Source: Anomaloglossus baeobatrachus (taxonomy: Eukaryota; Chordata; Amphibia; Anura; Aromobatidae). From it: a stretch of DNA of 64,000 nt. The first letter of the stretch is position 1, and each line of letters starts with the position of its first letter. The notes under the pieces are model-generated. The model was not told the origin of the DNA and did not search any database. It was given only the letters and a program-made list of their open reading frames with translations. Where the stretch lies: NCBI RefSeq assembly GCF_048569485.1, contig NC_134355.1, positions 498,196,133 to 498,260,132 on the forward strand, written 5' to 3'. Made by a program: the position numbers and the translations under genes. Below are positions 44,515 to 56,470 of this stretch, piece after piece.

Positions 44515-45240
44515 TCCTTTCCCAAGAAGCTGCAAAAACCCTAGTACATGCCCTTATTATCTCCCGCCTGGATTATTACAACCTCCTGTTCTGTGGCCTC
44601 CCTTTTAACAGTCTCGCACCCCTACAATCTATTCTAAACTATGCTGCCCGGCTAATCCGCTACTCCCCGACCTCTCCTCTTTGCCAATCCCTTCACTGGC
44701 TTCCCATTGCCCAACGACTCCAGTTCAAAACCCTAACCATGACCTACAAAGCCATCCACAACCTATCGCCTCGCTACATCTCTGACCTAGTTTCCTGGTA
44801 CTTACCTGCATGTAACCTTCAATCCTTACAAAATCTCCTTCTCTGCTCCCCTCTCATCTCCTCCTCCCACCATCGCATCCAAGATTTCTCCCGTGCCTTC
44901 CCCATACTCTGGAATGCTCTACCACAACACATCAGACTCTCGCCTACCTTGACAAGCTTCAAAAGGAACCTGAAGACCCACCTCTTCTGACAAGCCTACA
45001 ACCTGCCGTAACCCTTAGTCTGATACAGCGCCACACAATCAGCTCTACCCTCACCTACTGTATCCTCATCTATCCATTATAGACTTTGAGCCCTCACGGG
45101 CAGGGACCTCTATAATCCTGTACCAGTCGGTGCCTTGTATTGTTTATGATTATTGTACTTGTCCCTATTATGTATATCCCTTTCACATGTAAAGCGCCAT
45201 GGAATTGATGGTGCCATAATAATAAAAATAATTTACATGT
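44515..45240 (+). mobile_element. L2-like LINE, 3' end with ATAATA tail
   Basis: Reads as the end of a non-LTR reverse transcriptase protein: ISRLDYYNLLFCGLPF, LHWLPIAQRLQFKTLTMTYK, AIHNLSPRYISDLVSWYLPA, WNALPQHIRLSPTLTSFKRN and LKTHLF with stop at about 44990. A ~240-bp 3' untranslated part follows (GAGCCCTCACGGGCAGGGAC, CATGTAAAGCGCCATGGAA) with an ATAATAATAA tail. The copy is 5' truncated. A related copy lies at 60070-63580 on the minus strand. L2/CR1-type by the C-terminal pattern and the simple-repeat tail. Confidence 0.75.
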
Positions 45241-45244
45241 AATC

Positions 45245-46075
45245 CCAAGTTTAAGTGCTCAGTGTAAAGCGCCTAGTAAATATGAGCTGCACCGTAGTGC
45301 AATTTGTGGGAGGCAGTATGAAGAAATCAACAGCAGGTGAGGAATTGGCTTTATTTATTTTTTTTTTTTTTATGCCACTCACCCTGTAGTATAAGTGATA
45401 AAGTGGCTTTACTTCTCAGATCAATACAATTACAGAGATAGCTGGTTTATATTGTTTTTTTAGGTTTGGCTACTATTATGCTGTTTTAGAAAATAAAAGT
45501 GTTTTGCATCAATGACTTTTAAAAGCTATATTTTTTATTTTTCTGCCAATAGACTTACGTGTGAGCTTGTTTTTTGTGGGATGAGTTGAAGCTTTAATTG
45601 GTAACATTTTTTGCTAGATAAGATTTTTTTATCGCTTTATAATCTGCTTTTCTGAGGCAGAATCAACAAGAAACAGAAATTCAGGATTTTTTTTACCTTC
45701 ACTGTGTCAAAAAAGTGATGACAGATTTATTCTTCGGGTCAGCACAAATACAGCGATATCACAGTTATATAGTTTGTTATAGTTTGATTCTTTTACACCA
45801 TAAAAACATATTTATTGAAAAAAAAACAGTTTTTGCATTGCTATATTTTAAGAGCAATATATTTTTTAGATTTTGGCTTATTTTTACTTTTGCTGCTTGT
45901 TTTTTGTGGGACAAGATGACATTTTCAGCGGTTTCATTTTAATTTTATATTATTTAGCTATAACTTTTTGTTCACATTTTATTCCTCTTTGTTCAATGTA
46001 TGATGAAAAGACAATTTTTTCTACATTTTTTTTAGCGTGTTCACTAAAGGGGTTAACTAGTATGACAGTTTAATA
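45245..46075 (+). repeat. Anuran AT-rich interspersed repeat
   Basis: Two related modules of ~380 bp: GTGTTTTGCATC / TTTTTGCATTGC, GAGCTTGTTTTTTGTGGGAT at 45563 and GCTTGTTTTTTGTGGGACAA at 45895. This GCTTGTTTTTTGTGGGACRA motif is familiar from abundant frog repeats. No coding capacity. Confidence 0.5.
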
Positions 46076-46129
46076 TTGAGTTGTAATGGAAGCAGCAATA
46101 CCAAATATGTGTACACTTTGTGCAGATAT

Positions 46130-46215
46130 GTTAAGCAAATGAGTATTTTGGTCAAATGATAATTTTTATACATGTTGTCCTACTCCAAGCTGTATAGGCT
46201 TGAGAGCCAACTGCG
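46130..46215 (+). mobile_element. Upstream piece of the Tc1 element that resumes at 47376
   Basis: The target duplication around the hAT element at 46216-47375 shows that GAGAGCCAACTGC joined CAATTAAGTAAATCAGG before that insertion. The left limit is approximate. Confidence 0.45.
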
Positions 46216-47375
46216 CAGGGCCGGCGTCAGCACCCGGCATACCCGGAAAAAAGGCCGGGGCCCTGGAGAGCCGGGGGGGTCCACTCGGCCTCGTCAGTTC
46301 TGGTGTCCCTTGGCCGGGGCCCACTCGCCTTAGTTCTGCTGCCCCCGAGCCGAGTTCCGGGGACCGCAGTCCTCGGCAGGAATCTGCGGTGCCGTCCCTT
46401 TAAGGCACGCAGACTTCCTGGTTTGAACTTCATCTGTGGGCAGAGCTACCGACTGGCATCCTGCTCAGTCCCACAGATGAAGGAGGCGCAGTGCGAGCCA
46501 GCGACCCCCAGCACAGCACTTCTTTACGGCGCTGTGTGGGCCCCTCTCCACCGTGAACGAGCAGTATTTGCCCTCCCCGCCCCCCGATTTATGGGCCCCG
46601 GTGAGCTGTATGGGCTTCTCCCCCCCAGGTGTATGCCCTGCCCCCCCCGGTGCCGTATATGCTGCTGGCCCCCGGAGCTGTGTGTTTGGGCCCCGCAAAG
46701 CTGCGTGTGTGGGCCCCCAGAGCCGCGTGTGTAGGCCCACCAGAGCCGCGTGTGTGTGTCTGTATGTATGCAGCAGAGCTATTTGTGTTTGTATGTATGT
46801 AGCAGAGCTATGTGTGTCTGTATGTATGTAGCAGAGCTATGTGTGTATGTATGTATGTAGCAGAGCTATGTGTTTCTGTATGTATGTAGCAGAACTATGT
46901 GTGTATGTATGTATGTAGCAGAGCTATGTGTGTATGTATGTATGTAGCAGAGCTATGTGGGTATGTATGTATGTAGCAGAGCTATGTGGGTATGTATGTA
47001 GCAAAGCTATGTGTGCATGTATGTATGTATCAGAGCTATGTGTGTATGTATGTAGTAGAGCTATGTGTGTATGTATGTATGTAGGAGAGCTATGTGTGTC
47101 TGTATGCAGCAGAGCTGTGTCTGTATGTATGTAGCAGAGCTGTGTGTGTCTGTATGTATGTATGCAGCAGAGGTGTGTGTGTCTGTATGCATGTATGATG
47201 TGTATCAATGTATGTCAGTGTATATGACTATATAGATGTGTCAGTTCTATATGTATTTTTGTGAGTTTGTCTTTAAATATGTATATGTATGTGTACGTAT
47301 GTGTGTGTCTGTGTGTGGATGGGGCCCACTGGGACTCTTCCGCCCAAGGCCCATAAAAACCTGGAGTTGGCCCTG
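46216..47375. mobile_element. Non-autonomous hAT element, 1160 bp, carrying a minisatellite
   Basis: Ends CAGGGCCGGCGTC and GAGTTGGCCCTG (inverted). Flanked by CAACTGCG (46208-46215) and CAACTGCC (47376-47383), 7 of 8 bases matching. GC-rich left half, then a ~28-bp minisatellite, then TGGGGCCCACTGGGACTC. No transposase. It is inserted in a Tc1 element. CAGGG ends and an 8-bp duplication point to hAT (Charlie-like ends). Confidence 0.75.
46750..47185 (+). repeat. Minisatellite, ~27-31-bp units (GTATGTAGCAGAGCTATGTG)
   Basis: About 14 units of TGTGTGTMTGTATGTATGTAGCAGAGCT-like sequence with small length changes in the GTAT runs. Frames reading through it (Tyr/Ile/His/Thr-rich) are artefacts. 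Confidence 0.9.
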
Positions 47376-48052
47376 CAACTGCCAATTAAGTAAATCAGGT
47401 GATGTGCATCTCTGTAATGAGGAGGGGTGTGGTGTAATGACATCAACACCCTATAAAAGGTGTGCTTAATTATTAGGCAACTTAATTTCATATGGCAAAA
47501 TGGTTCAGAAGAGAGATTTGACAGGCTCTAAAAAGTCCAAAATTGTGAGATGTCTTGCAGAGGGATGCAGCAGTTTTGAAATTGCCAAACTTTTGAAGTG
47601 TGATCACTGAACAATCAAGCGTTTCATGGCAAATAGCCAACAGGGTCGCAAGAAGCGTGTTGGGCAAAAAAGCGCAAAATAACTGCCCATGAATTGAGGA
47701 AAATCAAGTGTGAAGCTGCTAAGATGCCATTTGCCACCAGTTTGACCATATTTAAGAGCTGCAACGTTACTGGATTATCAAAAAGCACAAGGAGTGCCAT
47801 ACTCAGGCACGTGGCCAAGATAAGGAAGGTTGAAAAACGACCACCTTTGAACAAGAAACATAAGATAAAATGTCAAGACTGGGCCAAGAAATATCTTACG
47901 ACTGATTTTTCAAAGGTTTTATGGACTGATGAAATGAGAGTGATTCTTGATGGGCCAGATGGATGGGCCAGAGGCTGGATCAGTAAAGGGCAGAGAGCTC
48001 CACTCTGATTCCTACGCCAGCAAGGTGGACGTGGGTTACTAGTATGGGCTGG
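47376..48052 (+). pseudogene. Tc1/mariner transposase, N-terminal half
   Basis: Carries the familiar 5' region (CATCAACACCCTATAAAAGG, TAATTATTAGGCAACTT) and a transposase starting at ATG 47500 (MVQKRDLTGSKKSKIVRCLA). Then helix-turn-helix regions and, in a 104-codon open stretch (47694-48008), VEKRPPLNKKHKIKCQDWAK, LWTDEMRVILDGPDGWARGW with the first catalytic Asp retained. Stops and shifts interrupt the N-terminal part. The element is cut at 48053 by the LTR of a Gmr1-like fossil; its other half was not found after 57648. Confidence 0.75.
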
Positions 48053-49216
48053 TGTCATGAACAGCTGGGGGAGTCACTCAGATATCCTGCAGCTGTTCGC
48101 AAATTTGTCACAACCACGACTACTTCCTAGCGCCCCTCTTGCCGGCAGGCCACTTTTAGTACTGCAGGACAATGAAGAGAATGAGGCTGCTGAGCTAATA
48201 ATGCCAAATATTGGAGGTCTCACAGCAAGGGTAAATGTATATAATCACCGATTCCCGCTAATGGAATATATTTATATACTTTGGTACCCTTAATGATAGC
48301 ACTCCAATAATTCTATGCAATAATAATTACGCTGCCATCACCCAGACTTTCTACAGGTAGCTGGAGACTCGTTTTAGATAGCATAAGGCCCTTCGGGTTT
48401 TTGGATTCTTATATAAAGCATGAGGAAAGAAGCTATTCAATTTTATATATTTAATCCAAAATAGAAGGCATTGTTTATAAAAAATATACAAGAATTTACA
48501 AAAGGGAACAATATAAATACAGTATAGACAGTTACATAAAACTAAAAGGTATAAACGTGAAACTTACTAAACTTGTGCCATAAATGTGACGTCTGAATTT
48601 AGGGAAGGAAGGTCTCCAAGAGAAGAAGATGGTAGAAAAACGGCCAGCATCACCACTTACTGATGCCTTCCGGTACCGACCCCCCCATCAAGGAGCTAGT
48701 CAATCTTATGCCCTTAGGTAACCCCCCTCTCTGTGACCTCATTTTACACTCTCTTGTGGGCTGTGCCGAGATTGTCACAAAGTTCTTTAATTCTAGCTTT
48801 TCACATATCTTTGCCCCTGGGCCACACAAATGAAAGATATTAGCGTCATATTTTATATCTCGATTTTACATTTACATAGATACCAAACACAACGCATATA
48901 GCATGATTTTACTGGAAAATACTCATTTGTTGCACTACCAGCGATCTTCCAGTGAAGTTAAACGGTGCACTCCACAGGGATTCTGGCAATATGCTTTTCA
49001 TTTTTCTAGCATTAACGTAGCACTTAAAACTGTTTTAGAAGTTTTTCCCCCCAACAGAACAAAGGGATGTCTTTTCTATGCATCTTTTGGCTGCAGCTCT
49101 ACCATCACCCAAAGTCATAAATACCTAAACTTTCAGGCCGATCAGATAATCGTCATGACGATCTGTAGCTGATGGCAAAAAGGAGGGTAAGGACCGTTTA
49201 AGGGTTAAACATGACA
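48053..49216 (-). repeat. 3' LTR of the Gmr1-like fossil (1164 bp)
   Basis: Read on the minus strand it begins TGTCATGTTTAACCC and ends TTCATGACA, giving the inverted termini TGTCATG/CATGACA. A purine tract (AAAAAGGGGGAGG) lies just before it, as expected at a 3' LTR. Aligns with 56859-57648. Confidence 0.85.
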
Positions 49217-49588
49217 CCTCCCCCTTTTTGAGGTTTTGAGGTAGCATGGGAGATTGATATGCTGATCGTCTCCTAAGCCTAGCTCGCTGGCATCCACCTG
49301 CCGGGACAGCCCGTCAGCGTTGCCATTTTCAACACCCTTCTTGTGTTGAATGGTAAAATCATACTGCTGTAGTGCCAAGCTCCACCGCCGTAGCTTACCA
49401 TTGTCGCCGGCCACCCGGAGTAGCCAGCTGAGAGGGTTGTGGTCTGTCACTATGATGAAGTTGCGTCCATATAGGTAGGGCTGCAGTTTCCGCAGGGCCC
49501 ACATTATAGCGAGGCACTCCTTCTCCACAGTGGCGTAGGCCACTTCCCGGGATAAGAGCTTGCGGCTTAGAAACACCACTGGATGCAC
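49205..49588 (-). pseudogene. RNase H region of Gmr1-like pol (fossil)
   Basis: Shows HPVVFLSRKLLSREVAYATV, KECLAIMWALRKLQPYLYGR, VTDHNPLSWLL and GNADGLSR, the usual Gypsy RNase H landmarks. It lies immediately before the polypurine tract and 3' LTR, so nothing of pol follows it. Confidence 0.85.
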
Positions 49589-49788
49589 TTCTCCCTCCCC
49601 ATTTACCTGGCTGAGTACTGCACCCAGGCTAAATGCACTGGCATCTGTCTGAACTATGAACCGCCGGGTGAAGTCTGGGGCTTGTAGGATTGGGGAATTG
49701 GCGAGGGCAGCTTTCAGTGCTCTGAAGGACCGTTCACAGTCATCTGTCCAGGTGACTACTTGCGGTAGCTTCTATTTGGTGAGGTCCA

Positions 49789-50624
49789 TCAACGGCTTAC
49801 CAAGAGCACTATAGTTAGCATAGGAACAAACTTCCTATAGTACCCTGCCGTAACCAAGAAGGACATCATCTGCTTCTTTGACTTGGGGGTAGGCCAGGAG
49901 GTGATGGCATCAACCTTCCCTGGCTCTGGTTTCAGGGTCCCGCCACCCACTCGGTGTCCGTGGTACTGTACCTCTGTCATGCCGGTCTGACACCTCCCTG
50001 GCTTTATAGTCAGACCAGTCCTTTGGATCCGCCGAAGCACCTGCTCCAGGTGCCCAGGTGTTCCTCTTAAGTGGGACTAAAAATGGCAATGTCATCCAGG
50101 TAAGCGACTGCAAACCCTCCTAGTCCCTCGAACAGCTGGTCGACCAATCGTTGGAAAGTGACAGGAGCAATTCTCATGCCAAAGGGCATAACGAGGGATT
50201 CATACAGCCCAAATGGGGTGATGAAGGCAGACCTTTCTTGTACTTCCTTGGACATAGGAATCTGCCAGTACCCTGGCCTCAGGTCCATGATTGTCAGGTA
50301 CCGGGCTCCGGCTAAGCAATCCAGTAGCTCATCGATGTGTGGCATTGGTTACGCATCGGGTGCTGTGATTGCATTTAGCCTCCTGTAGTCCACACAAAAC
50401 CGGGTTGTCCGGTCCTTTTTTGGAACCAAAACTACAGGCGAGCCCCATGCACTTTTGGACCTCTGGATCACCCCCAGGACTAGCATTTCATCGATCTCCC
50501 TTTTTATGTCCTTTTGTACCTCTAGGGAGACACAGTATGGGGGTTGACGGACAGGGGAATGAATCCCTGTGGTCACCTTGTGGGTGGCTAGGAATGTCTT
50601 CCCAGGAACATTCGTGAAGGTCAT
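49789..50624 (-). pseudogene. Reverse transcriptase region of Gmr1-like pol (fossil)
   Basis: Landmarks: [80 protein letters not shown] and the catalytic box AYLDDIAIFSP. It lies downstream of the integrase region. Fossil with several breaks. Confidence 0.85.
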
Positions 50625-50836
50625 CAGGTAAGGCCAGAATACCTCCCGCAGCTGGGACCTTTAGTCCATGGATAGCTGTGGGTTGAATGCCGCCTCCTCG
50701 ATAGACCCTCCATCTCAGGCCGAGGCGAGTAAGTCCATCAAGACTTCCCTTTCGCCTTCCTCGGGAAGGCTACACACAGGAAGGGCAAAGGCTTCCCTGT
50801 CATGATGAGCTTTTATCATGTTGACATGGAAGACCT

Positions 50837-51986
50837 TTAGCCTTTCCTGGCATGATAGATGATAACCACGTAGTTTACGTCATTGAGGCGCTGATGCACA
50901 AGGTATGGACCCTCCCAGGCCACCTGAAGCTTGTTCTGGGTCATTGGGACTAAGACCCACACCTTCTGACCCACTTCATACACCCGCTCCCGAGCCTGTT
51001 GGTCGTACCATAGCTTCTGGCTGGCCTGGGCTTGCACCATATTCTCATGCACCAGCCGCGTCATTGACTGCATTTTGTCATGGAGCCAAATGACATACTC
51101 CACAACGGACACTTCTGGGGAGTTCAGTTCCTCTTCCCAGGATTCCCTTACCAGACGAAGTGGCCCCCGGACTCGTCTGCCATACAGGAGCTCGAAGAAG
51201 GAAAACCCCGTTGAGGTCTGTGGTACCGCTCTGTAGGCAAACAGCAGATGTGAGAGATACCTCTCAAAGTCGTATCCATGTGACTCAACCAGCATCTTAA
51301 ACATCTGCTTAAGGGTACCATTAAATCGCTCACACAAACCATCGGTCTGTGGGTGATAGGCACTTGATACTAAATGCTGCACCTGCATTTTCTTACAGAG
51401 AGCCTCCATTAGACAAGACATGAACTGAGTCCCCTGGTGGGTAAGCATCTCCCTAGGAAATACTACTCGGGAGAATATGGCCAGGAGGGCATCTGCCACC
51501 TTATAGGCCCTAACTGAGGACAGAGCCATTGCCTCCGGATACCGGGTAGCATAGTCTACCACAGTAAGGATGAAACGTTTTCCAGAGCTGCTGGGGACGG
51601 CCAGAGGCCCGCCGATGTCCACAGCGACCCTCTTGAAAGGCTCCTTTATCACCGGCAAAGAGATCAGGGGAGCTTTGGGAGCAGGCCCTGACTTTCACAC
51701 TTTTTGACATGTGATACAGGAGCGGCAGTAATTGGCAACATCTGTCCCCATTTTGAGCCAATAGAAGTGGTGAGACAGCCGGGCCTTTTCTTTTGCTGAC
51801 CCCCAAGTGTCTGGCAAGTGGGATCTCATGGGCAATCCGCAGCAACTCACTCCTAAAACAGTGAGGCACCACCAGCTGTCTTTCCTTCAGCCACTCCTGT
51901 TGGGGGTTACAGAGAACAGTCTCCTGGTACAACCTCCCCTGGTCCCAGAATACGCTCTCCTTATCGGTCTCAGAGGAAGGCTTCAC
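50837..51986 (-). pseudogene. Integrase region of Gmr1-like pol (fossil)
   Basis: The core shows VDIGGPLAVPSSSGKRFILT, VVDYATRYPEAMALSSV, SSAYHPQTDGLCERFNGTLK and YRAVPQTSTGFSFFELLYGR, followed by a chromo-barrel-like C-terminus (GPYLVHQRLNDVNYVV). The HHCC-type N-terminal region is upstream (about 51700-51986). Its place before reverse transcriptase defines the Gmr1-like gene order. Confidence 0.85.
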
Positions 51987-52193
51987 TGTGATGTCCCTTA
52001 ACGTCTCTAGACTGGTATCAGTTTGCAGAGGCAGCCAAAAGTTACATTAAGGTTCTAACCTCACCGGGACCCTCTGGGACCTGCTCTGGGTCCATAACCA
52101 GTTCCGTTAACCCTCTGGGTGAAGAGGTGTCAGAAGGCAAGGTTTCATTTGGGTTCTGGGCACTCTGACTGCGGGTGACAGTACCGATGAAGG

Positions 52194-52850
52194 CTATCTC
52201 CCCGGAGATAACAACTCTTCCCCATCAGCCTGACCGGCTCTGGGTGCTACTTGCTCCTCATCCCGTAGTACCTTAGAGGCAGTGCCAATCCTGGGGCAGC
52301 TACCACCGGCTGTGTCACTGTCCGCTGTGACACTGGTCAGCTGCATTTGACCACTTTTCTCTTGGTTCTCACGTCTGCATCCATCTCTGTCAGCACAGAC
52401 ACTTACTACCTTGGGGACATCCTTAGCCACGTCCCCCTTCAGTGTGGCATGGCTGAGTTCCCCTGTACAAACCTCCACTTTATTACCATGCACAACATTT
52501 GTAATCACGTTCTGGATATCCGCATTCTGGTCACATGACTTAACAGCGCTTGCATCACATGACCTATCATCAACATTTGTATCACATGACTTATTGGATT
52601 GGAGAGGGTCATCAGGGATAAATTGTGCAACCAATCGTCCCAGATCAGTCCCCAATAAAAATTGGCTGGTAGATGTTCGCACACCTCCACTTCCCTCCAT
52701 CCTCTCCCAGCACCCCAGTGAAACCCGGGCCATTGGGAAAGATTGGCGAACACCACCAACCCCAGTGACAGTCAGGAGTTTTCCCGGGATAAAGTTTTCA
52801 GGAGGCACCAGTTCGGGGCGGATCAGGGTTCAGTCGGCTCCAGTGTCCTA
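52194..52850 (-). pseudogene. Protease and spacer region of the Gmr1-like fossil
   Basis: The start (PPENFIPGKLLTVTGVGGVR, FPMARVSL) resembles the flap side of a Gypsy retropepsin. A long charged spacer without recognised domains follows before integrase. Confidence 0.5.
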
Positions 52851-53909
52851 GAGCCCCACAGTGGGGGTTCCGCCCACGGTGATGGAGTGTAGGTTTTCGC
52901 AGGCCCTATCACTCGCCTCTCCCACTAAAAAGACAGAAGCACTAGGTCCTTGGGCCTTGGATGTGGGGTTCCTCTTCTGCCCCTCTGGGCAAGCGGAGCT
53001 GAGGTGTCCAGGCTGGTTGCAGGAAAAACACCTGCGAGTGTCAGAGGTGGGTCGGGCACTGGTGGATGACACAGGATTTATGGGAGGTCGGCTGGTAGGG
53101 GCAGGGGTGGTCATGGTTTTCCTTTTACTCCCTTTCCAGCTGGCGGTGGACAGCTTCCACACCCCCGATGCACGGTTGGCCTCATAGGTGTCGGCAATCT
53201 GTGCTGTTTTTGAGGCCTCCTTTGGCTTTCGGTCCAAAACAAACTGTTGAACCTTCACAGGACAAAGATGTAGGAGTTGGTCCTTCACCATTAGGTCCCT
53301 TAGCTCCTCAAAGGTTGTAACGGACAGTCCTTGGATCCACTGGTCAAAAGTGGTTCGGAGCCCATCCACCACATCACTGCAGCTGTCATGAGGTCCACAC
53401 TGGAGGGTCCGGAATTTTTTGCGGTGCACCTCTGGAATCAGCTGATACTTCCGTATTAGGGTCTGCTTTATGGCCTCATAGTCTCCACTCTGCTCTGGAG
53501 GGAAATTGGCAAACGCATCCAGGGCCTTGCCTCTCAGCCCTGGGGTTAAGTATCATGCTCATTTTGCTGGGGGCAACTGGTACTGCAAGCAAGTCTTTTC
53601 AAATCCCCTCAGAAAGGTGTCCAAATCCCCGTCCTTTTCCATCACAGGAAAGTGCTCCGGTCGGGGATTAAAGCTGCTGGCATTTTTGGACCCACCGTTC
53701 AGGGAGGAAGATGTCTGCTGCCGGGCTTGGAGGACCTTAAATTCATGGTCTCTCTGGGCTTGGCGCTCTTGCTCAGCTCTCTCAGCCTCTTGCTCAGCTC
53801 TCTCAGCCTCTCGCTCGGCAAACTCACGTTCTGCTTGGCGTTTTTGTAGCACAAACTGTAGCCGTGCTCGAGAGTCAAATTCTCCCAGTTGCTGCAGAAT
53901 CATCGGCAA
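52848..53909 (-). pseudogene. gag of the Gmr1-like fossil, main part with SCAN-like region
   Basis: A coiled-coil-like, Glu/Arg-rich stretch (REFAEREAERAEQEAERAEQ) is followed by a region with FEELRDLMVKDQLLHLCP and VQQFVLDRKPKEASKTAQIA, which resembles the SCAN domain. A CCHC zinc knuckle (RRCFSCNQPGHLSSACP) follows. SCAN domains of tetrapod zinc-finger proteins are known to derive from Gmr1-like gag. The first part of gag is on the far side of the satellite insert. Confidence 0.8.
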
Positions 53910-53993
53910 GTAAGAGTCCCTTCCACTCCGGGAGCTGGGGTTGCTGCCAGACCCCTCGGAATCAGACAGTTCTGCGGTCCGTCCTGGAGCTAT

Positions 53994-56456
53994 TCTAAGT
54001 CTGAACTGGGTGCAAAAAACCTAAAAAAAATCACTATGGGGAGATAAGGTATGCACACCAGTGACTATGTAAGGGGAATACATGAAATAGCAGAAACTGC
54101 TGTGTGAATACTGACTTGAAAAATCCAATAGCTATATGCAAGAGTGAATATGTGAAAAATGGAATCTGCATTACTGCCATGAACATATGAATCAAGAGAA
54201 ATTTAGCTACTGAATTGATCAATGCAATAGAGCCCCAACACTACGCCAAAGTATTTCTATCTGTTGGGGTCCCTAACTTGTGTGTGTCCTCTCATGCAGT
54301 TAAAAAACTTACCGTGTATGGGAAGCTGAGACCCAGGCTATTTATGCGTATGATATGGATTGGCAATAGGTGTGGTTGGGGAGGGTTCACAAACGAAAAA
54401 CTACTAACAATAACGAATAACGTTTGGAACACCATTCTAAGTCTGAACTGGGTGCAAAAAACCTAAAAAAACATCACTATGGGGAGATAAGGTATGCTAT
54501 GGGGAGATACGGTATAATTTCTCTTGATTCATATGTTCATGGCAGTAATGCAGATTCCATTTTTCACATTTTCACTCTTACATATAGCTATTGGATTTTT
54601 CAAGTCAGTATTCACACAGCAGTTTCTGCTATTTCATGTATTCCCCTTACATAGTCACTGGTGTGCATACCTTAGCTCCCCATAGTGATGTTTTTTTTAG
54701 GTTTTTTGCACCCAGTTCAGACTTAGAATGGTGTTCCAAACGTTATTCGTTATTGTTAGTAGTTTTTCGTTTGTGAACCCTCCCCATACACACCTATTGC
54801 CAATCCATATCATACGCATAAATAGCCTGGGTCTCAGCTTCCCATACACGGTAAGTTTTTTAACTGCATGAGAGGACACACACAAGTTAGGGACCCCAAC
54901 GTAGAGAAATACTTTGGCGTAGTGTTGGGGCTCTATTGCATTGATCAATTCAGTAGCTAAATTTCTCTTGATTCATATGTTCATGGCAGTAATGCAGATT
55001 CCATTTTTCACATTTTCACTCTTACATATAGCTATTGGATTTTTCAAGTCAGTATTCACACAGCAGTTTCTGCTATCTCATGTATTCCCCTTACATAGTC
55101 ACTGGTGTGCATACCTTATCTCCCCATAGTGATGTTTTTTTAGGTTTTTTGCACCCAGTTCAGACTTAGAATGGTGTTCCAAACGTTATTCGTTATTGTT
55201 AGTAGTTTTTCGTTTGTGAACCCTCCCCAACCACACCTATTGCCAATCCATATCATACGCATAAATAGCCTGGGTCTCAGCTTCCCATACACGGTAAGTT
55301 TTTTAACTGCATGAGAGGACACACACAAGTTAGGGACCCCAACGTAGAGAAATACTTTGGCGTAGTGTTGGGGCTCTATTGCATTGATCAATTCAGTAGC
55401 TAAATTTCTCTTGATTCATATGTTCATGGCAGTAATGCAAATTCCATTTTTCACATTTTCACCCTTACATATAGCTATTGGATTTTTCAAGTCAGTATTC
55501 ACACAGCAGTTTCTGCTATTTCATGTATTCCCCTTACATAGTCACTGGTGTGCATACCTTATCTCCCCATAGTGATGTTTTTTTAGGTTTTTTGCACCCA
55601 GTTCAGACATAGAATGGTGTTCCAAACGTTATTCGTTATTGTTAGTAGTTTTTCGTTTGTGAACCCTCCCCAACCACACCTATTGCCAATCCATAACATA
55701 CGCATAAATAGCCTGGGTCTCAGCTTCCCATACACGGTAAGTTTTTTAACTGCATGAGAGGACACACACAAGTTAGGGACCCCAACGCAGAAAAATACTT
55801 TGGCGTAGTGTTGGGGCTCTATTGCATTAATCAATTCAGTAGCTAAATTCCTCTTGATTCATATGTTCATGGCAGTAATGCAGATTCCATTTTTCACATT
55901 TTCACCCTTACATATAGCTATTGGATTTTTCAAGTCAGTATTCACACAGCAGTTTCTGCTATTTCATGTATTCCCCTCACATAGTCACTGGTGTGCATAC
56001 CTTATCTCCCCATAGTGATGTTTTTTTAGGTTTTTTGCACCCAGTTCAGACTTAGAATGGTGTTCCAAACGTTATTCGATATTGTTAGTAGTTTTTCGTT
56101 TGTGAACCCTCCCCAACCACACCTATTGCCAATCCATATCATACGCATAAATAGCCTGGGTCTCAGCTTCCCATACACGGTAAGTTTTTTAACTGCATGA
56201 GAGGACACACACAAGTTAGGGACCCCAACGTAGAGAAATACTTTGGCGTAGTGTTGGGGCTCTATTGCATTGATCAATTCAGTAGCTAAATTTCTCTTGA
56301 TTCATATGTTCATGGCAGTAATGCAGATTCCATTTTTCACATTTTCACTCTTACATATAGCTATTGGATTTTTCAAGTCAGTATTCACACAGCAGTTTCT
56401 GCTATTTCATGTATTCCCCTTACATAGTCACTGGTGTGCATACCTTATCTCCCCAT
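53994..56456. repeat. 443-bp satellite block inserted in gag, 14-bp TSD
   Basis: Flanked by CGTCCTGGAGCTAT at 53980-53993 and 56457-56470, so it entered as one 2463-bp block. Units are 442-443 bp. About 1.1 units run in one direction (53994-54497), then about 4.4 in the other (54498-56456), with a small local duplication (CTATGGGGAGATA) at the turn. Units are nearly identical. No hammerhead core, polymerase III boxes or long frame recognised; the 83-codon frame repeated in each unit (MINAIEPQHYAKVFL) is not supported as a gene. Confidence 0.9.
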
Positions 56457-56470
56457 CGTCCTGGAGCTAT

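Noticed and set aside
46924-47208. Tyr/His/Thr-rich 94-residue frame
   Set aside because: It is the translation of a TGTATGTA-type minisatellite.
53994-56456. Retrozyme (tandem repeat with hammerhead in each unit)
   Set aside because: Neither strand of the 443-bp unit contains a CTGATGA...GAAA core.
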